NCBI GenBank assembly: GCA_037576195.1
Contig: CM075103.1
Span: forward strand, 15,872,001-15,936,000
DNA from: Phytoseiulus persimilis
Taxonomy: Eukaryota; Arthropoda; Arachnida; Mesostigmata; Phytoseiidae
Direction: 5' to 3'
DNA length: 64,000 bases
The notes below the pieces were generated by a model, which was not told the DNA's origin, did not search any database, and saw nothing but the letters and a program-made list of their open reading frames with translations. Of the stretch, positions 60,180 through 64,000 are shown piece after piece. Position 1 is the first letter of the stretch, and every line of letters begins with the position of its first letter. The translations under genes were made by a program, and so were the position numbers.

Positions 60180-61448
60180 TCAGGGCGCCGGCTCGATTTC
60201 TATGAGTCGAACGGAAACTCGACGGCAAGACGACTGAATCAAGTACATGGAGTAGATTAGAGTTGATCCGGCGGTGATCAGGGTGACGACCAGAGTCGCG
60301 TCATGGTACGACCGCTTCTCGATGATGAAGCTTCCCATGACGGGGCCAATGAAGCAGCCCACGAAAGCCGACCAGTTCGTCACGGCCGCCGTCGCCGTGT
60401 GAGCGCTCTTATTGTCACTGATCGAGGTAAGGTCAGCGACTGTGAGCAAATAGCAGTAAACGTACATCGGGCCCACCGACAGTCCGAGCAGGAGTTGACA
60501 AATGTACACGAGCCACAGCGGGTGCCCGGCCAGCGGGACCAGGGGTGCGAGGAAGACCAGGGCCAGGATCGTGATCAGCGGGCAGACCAGCAGCACCAGT
60601 CGCTTGTGCGGGCCCCCCGACAGGAAGCCCGACACGAGGCTGGACAGCGTGTAGGAGCCCGCCGGCAGGAAGAACGAGAGTCCGACGAGGGTCGTCGGCA
60701 GCGAGAACTTGTGCAGCAGCATGGCCAGCGTGGAGTCGTTGAAAGTGTCCACGATGTTGGAAGTGGCCACCATCAGCATACAGGTCAGGATCGTCGGGCG
60801 CAACATCTTCCTCAACGAGAGCCCGTTCCCCTCCTCGGGGTCGGACGGCGCCTGCTGCGGCAGGAACCGGGCGGCAACGAGCGCCAACGCGAACAGCACG
60901 GAGCTGTGGTACATGAACGGCAGCGGGAAACCGCCGATGTCGTAGAGTGCCCCGGAAATCGCGGGACCCAGGGTCAGCCCGGTCCCGTACATGGTCTCCA
61001 GGAACGGAACCGTGATGTGCGAGTGCTCCGGGAGCTCCACGCCGCTCACCGAGTACACGAGAGTGAAGCCGATCGAAGCTCCGATGGACTGGACAACACG
61101 CAAGGCCAGGAGCGCGAAGAAGAATTTGTGTCCGGTCAGGCCCAGGTAGTCAACGGAGGTGATGGCCAGCATGGCCGTCGCGTCGACGAGATATCCGGCT
61201 ATTAGGAAGCACTTGTCGCTGATTATGTTGAGCATCGTGAACTTGGGGATCAACGGAAGTACGATGATCGCGACGACGCTGTTCGTGCCCATGATGATCC
61301 CGTACTGCACCGTGGACATACCGACGGCCGAGGCGTGCTCGGACAGAAACGACGCCATGTGCGAATCGCCAGCTCCTTGAAGAAGCAAACCGGTGCACAG
61401 TATCGTCAAGATCAAGCCCGCCGATATCGGGGTTTTCTTGGCGTTCAT
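60180..61448 (-). CDS. SLC18B1-like MFS transporter
   Basis: Intronless frame of 422 residues starting at ATG 61446-61448. Hydropathy shows about twelve membrane segments, from GLILTILCTGLLLQGAG to LVVTLITAGSTLIYSMYL. The segment VPFLETMYGTGLTLGPAISGALYD corresponds to human SLC18B1 VLGSLETFSGLGLILGPPVGGFLY, and FMYHSSVLFALALVA follows as in that family. SLC18B1 belongs to the vesicular amine transporter group of the major facilitator superfamily and has been linked to vesicular polyamine uptake. The short N-terminus has no signal peptide. Substrate specificity cannot be told from the sequence, and mites carry several paralogues, so I use the family name only. Confidence 0.82.
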   Translation of the reverse strand: MNAKKTPISAGLILTILCTGLLLQGAGDSHMASFLSEHASAVGMSTVQYGIIMGTNSVVAIIVLPLIPKFTMLNIISDKCFLIAGYLVDATAMLAITSVDYLGLTGHKFFFALLALRVVQSIGASIGFTLVYSVSGVELPEHSHITVPFLETMYGTGLTLGPAISGALYDIGGFPLPFMYHSSVLFALALVAARFLPQQAPSDPEEGNGLSLRKMLRPTILTCMLMVATSNIVDTFNDSTLAMLLHKFSLPTTLVGLSFFLPAGSYTLSSLVSGFLSGGPHKRLVLLVCPLITILALVFLAPLVPLAGHPLWLVYICQLLLGLSVGPMYVYCYLLTVADLTSISDNKSAHTATAAVTNWSAFVGCFIGPVMGSFIIEKRSYHDATLVVTLITAGSTLIYSMYLIQSSCRRVSVRLIEIEPAP

Positions 61449-62506
61449 GGCGCACGACCGTTGTCAACCGCTGGCCGCCGGTCACAAAGAAAAGAGTCCA
61501 AGACGCCGCAAAGCCGCTTTGGAGAGAGTCCTCCGCGCTTTCCACGCCGGAGAGATTCGTACTACCTGGGCAAGAGATTTGAATTCATCACGGAAACTAC
61601 GGCTACCCGCGGACGCTCCGCTTGCACGACTTCCGAAGGTGCGCCTCACGCGGGCATGCGTTCATCCCGGCGTTCCAGGGAGGCGGGCTTGTGACCATTC
61701 GGAGGGAGTTTAGTCTCGTTGCGCGCTTCTTCTGCCGCGGTCTGTCGGAGCTGAGATGTCACTCGTGAACGATGCTCCACTCTCAGCTCCCTCGACAGCT
61801 TCCGTTCCGCGAATCGCTCCGCAACGCAATCACTCGCTCGCTCAATGCAGCGCTGTTCGTGGCGTCGTCGCTCGCCCCCTCGCTATTCTGGAGAAGGATT
61901 TTGAGCAAATGCCGCGACGCTTCAGTCCGTCGAGATTTTCACATTCATCACGATTAACCATCCAAAATCAGTTGGAGATCCACGCTGATTGCGAGAATGT
62001 GAATAGCGTGTAATCTGCGGATCGGTGTTCACATGCGACTGTCGACTCTGCTCTGCGCCCTTTAGGGAATCGAAGACTGGTTGCACTCCGCAAACTCTTT
62101 CTCAATCTGTTTTCGTCACATCAGATGATCGGCGGCTGGCAGAATGCACGTGAGCGACTCATCGCGTGTCCCGCGCGGCAGTCTTTCGAGGAATGCACAC
62201 GTGCAGACATAGCCAGAATTGTCTCGAGAACGCCCGGGTCAGCAAATTAGGACGCTTGGACTTCGCCACTGGAAGCTGAAAACTTCCCGTAATCCGTACT
62301 CGAACAGGGACAAGATATGTTTTTTTTTGAACAACTCACAAATTCTGGAACCCATGGTTCACAGAAAGAACTGCGAGTGCGAAAAAAAGGAGAATGGGAG
62401 AATATAGAGGAGCCATAGGGGGAAAAAGGCATCTTCGCACGACCCAGAAGAATAGAAAATTCAGCTGGAGTGAGGGGCTCATTTGGATGAAACCCACTAA
62501 ACAAAC
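61449..62506. other. Spacer upstream of SLC18B1-like gene
   Basis: About 1 kb with no supported gene; the promoter of the MFS gene should be in the left part. Confidence 0.35.
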
Positions 62507-62846
62507 CTATGGCTCATTGTCTGGAAGATGCGAGAGGATAGAAGTTTGAAATAGTTTGGGATTGTATAGATGTGCGAGGATAGAAGGTAGATTCGAACTG
62601 AGCAGAACGATTGGTGAATAATTGGACAGAATAGGGATGTTGTTTGGGACTACGTCTGGCCACACTGACGGGGACCGAAAGGGGAGGAACGAGGGGAGAG
62701 ATTCCAGTTGAAAATCTTCCATGGAAGTATCGGTAGAGCAGACAGAGGTCGGCGACCTTGTGTCGGAAGGACAAGGTTCCGAGGGAGGAGGACAGGGTCT
62801 CATCGAGCGTTACAGGCTGAGCCGATGACATAACGAGCTCCGACAA
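62507..62846 (-). pseudogene. LINE reverse-transcriptase C-terminal tail
   Basis: The minus-strand frame gives SFRHKVADLCLLYRYFHGRFS, then SPLVPPLSVPVS, HPYSVQL and a FYPRT block. This order (H-R-R-x-V-A-x-L-C-L-F-Y-x-x-x-H-G, L-I-P-P, H-P-Y-x-V, F-x-x-R-T) is the usual tail of the ORF2 protein of jockey/CR1-like non-LTR retrotransposons in arthropods. The following WNSLP motif is eroded. Only about 110 codons of a protein near 900 remain, so this is a 5'-truncated dead fragment. Confidence 0.65.
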
Positions 62847-63554
62847 AGATTGTTTAGATTCTGACTATTTCTGTTCAGGTAATCTGACGATGCAAGAAAT
62901 CTTCAGGCGTCATCCAGTCCTAACTTACCCGAACTACTTGTCAGACGCGGGGGGAATCAGTTAATTTCAAACTCTAAAACTGCTCGGAAGGCGGTTGCCG
63001 CAAGGGCCATGAATCACGAAACTGCTGCTGAAGCGCAAGCAATTAACTTGTGGTGATTCGCTTGACTATGCGGCTTCTTCTTGCGGCTCGGGCAGAGTCT
63101 GACCAGAGGCCTCAGAACATTGCCGCAGATCAGCACACTTCATCATCAAGTTCCCATAATATTAGCACAGACGAATGTCTTCCCACTCGGGTTGTCTCAA
63201 GCGGTAGGGCAGAGTGAAAACGTTGGGCTCGCTCTGAGAATGGTTCCCGCGGTTCGCATCTTCTCGGCGAAGAATGCCATAAACAGTCTTCCGAGTCCAG
63301 AGAGGCCTCTCGCGGAAGGCTTACCGAGAGTGCCGAATGGGAGATCTGATCCGCGACGCCCGAGCCGCCGGTTTTTTGGCGATCCCATACGTTCCATAAC
63401 TTGGAAAACGCGAGCTCGTCGCCATTGTCGAAAGGGTTCAGCAATTGTGACGGTCGGTCTCTCCTGGGAAGAGAAAACTACTGACGCATCCATCGAAACT
63501 CATGATTTATATTCATGCAAAACGCATGCGGGCCGCCCGAGGCCTTCACCACAG
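62847..63554. other. No gene recognised
   Basis: 700 bp with short frames only. If the candidate exon at 63555 is real, part of this would be its intron. Confidence 0.3.
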
Positions 63555-63659
63555 CCAACTGTGAATGTAGACGAGGAACCAATGTCGCGATTGGATCAAT
63601 TCATGAGCCCGGATGTGCGACTGCAGGAACAGAAGTCGGAGAATCTCTGGGCCGAGTAG
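63555..63659 (+). CDS. Possible terminal exon of an unidentified gene
   Basis: After an acceptor-like CCTTCACCACAG ending at 63554, a 34-codon frame runs to TAG at 63657-63659. The translation (VDEEPMSRLDQFMSPDVRLQEQK then SENLWAE) is acidic, well mixed and more protein-like than its neighbours. The upstream exons were not found. Unidentified. Confidence 0.25.
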   Translation, partial: PTVNVDEEPMSRLDQFMSPDVRLQEQKSENLWAE

Positions 63660-64000
63660 TCTTGGCTCTTTGAACGCTCTCAGGCGCTCAGAATCGTTGG
63701 TTAGGATCGACGGTTCCAACGCACATGCCGAAAGAGCTCAGTACCGGCCGGAAGCTGTGATGTAGAGTAACGAGGATGGATTTACCCCGTATCGAGGCGA
63801 TTCGATTTGAGAATCACGTCACACATTTGAGAACTACCCCGTCACTCAGCTGAGCCGAAATCCGTGTGAATATTCACTGCCTTATCTGGCGACGCGAAAC
63901 GTTACCCCTTGCGTAAACGCAGAAGATGTTGTTTTGCTTGATAACTCGAGTCAGACTGTACTTCCCTCAATTGGATCTAAGTGGGCCAGGTCAGTTGCTC
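63660..64000. other. No feature recognised
   Basis: The last 340 bases show no coding, repeat or RNA feature that I can support. Confidence 0.3.

Overview
This window is nuclear DNA from an animal, almost certainly an arthropod. Ten genes could be assembled with canonical GT-AG introns, or are essentially intronless, and all have clear metazoan family assignments; an eleventh is a tiny arthropod-type defensin. Base composition near 50% GC, short introns, loss of introns from several large genes and a chelicerate-like defensin together suggest a mesostigmatan mite, perhaps a phytoseiid. That placement is inference; only 'arthropod' is well supported.

Layout. 0-4 kb: no confident gene; a GC-rich, stop-poor stretch (0.5-1.7 kb) and an inverted pair of short-motif repeats (2.5-3.1 kb). 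4.1-5.65 kb (+): LSM14/Trailer hitch. 7.4-8.8 kb (-): ARL1. 8.8-12.6 kb: nothing convincing. 12.6-16.5 kb (+): SRRM1, a PWI/SR splicing coactivator. 17.4-19.4 kb (+): BCKDHB, convergent with intronless AP5Z1 (19.8-21.7 kb, -). 23.0-23.9 kb (-): alpha-SNAP. 26.37-27.95 kb: a complete but frameshifted Tc1-like transposon with IR/DR ends. 28.7-29.4 kb: a foldback element whose arms contain 15-bp tandem repeats. 32.5-36.1 kb (+): OCRL/INPP5B-type inositol polyphosphate 5-phosphatase. 37.1-42.8 kb (-): KNTC1/Rod, with one intron near its start. 44.3-45.4 kb (+): UBL4A/Get5. 46.8-48.6 kb (+): PSMD8/Rpn12. 53.0-53.3 kb (+): defensin. 60.2-61.4 kb (-): intronless SLC18B1-like MFS transporter. 62.5-62.85 kb (-): LINE reverse-transcriptase tail.

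The genes do not form a pathway; they are mostly housekeeping genes for RNA handling (LSM14, SRRM1), membrane traffic (ARL1, alpha-SNAP, AP5Z1, OCRL), mitosis (KNTC1), protein targeting and turnover (UBL4A, PSMD8) and mitochondrial branched-chain amino acid breakdown (BCKDHB). The striking part is 48.6-59.4 kb. It is gene-poor and holds one apparently intact defensin among what look like decayed protein fragments: an S1 serine protease whose GDSGGPL motif is destroyed, several SMP-30/regucalcin-like pieces, and a degraded copy of exon 2 of PSMD8, the gene next door.

All exon joins were worked out by eye from reading frame, splice sites and remembered family sequences. No alignment or database search was run.
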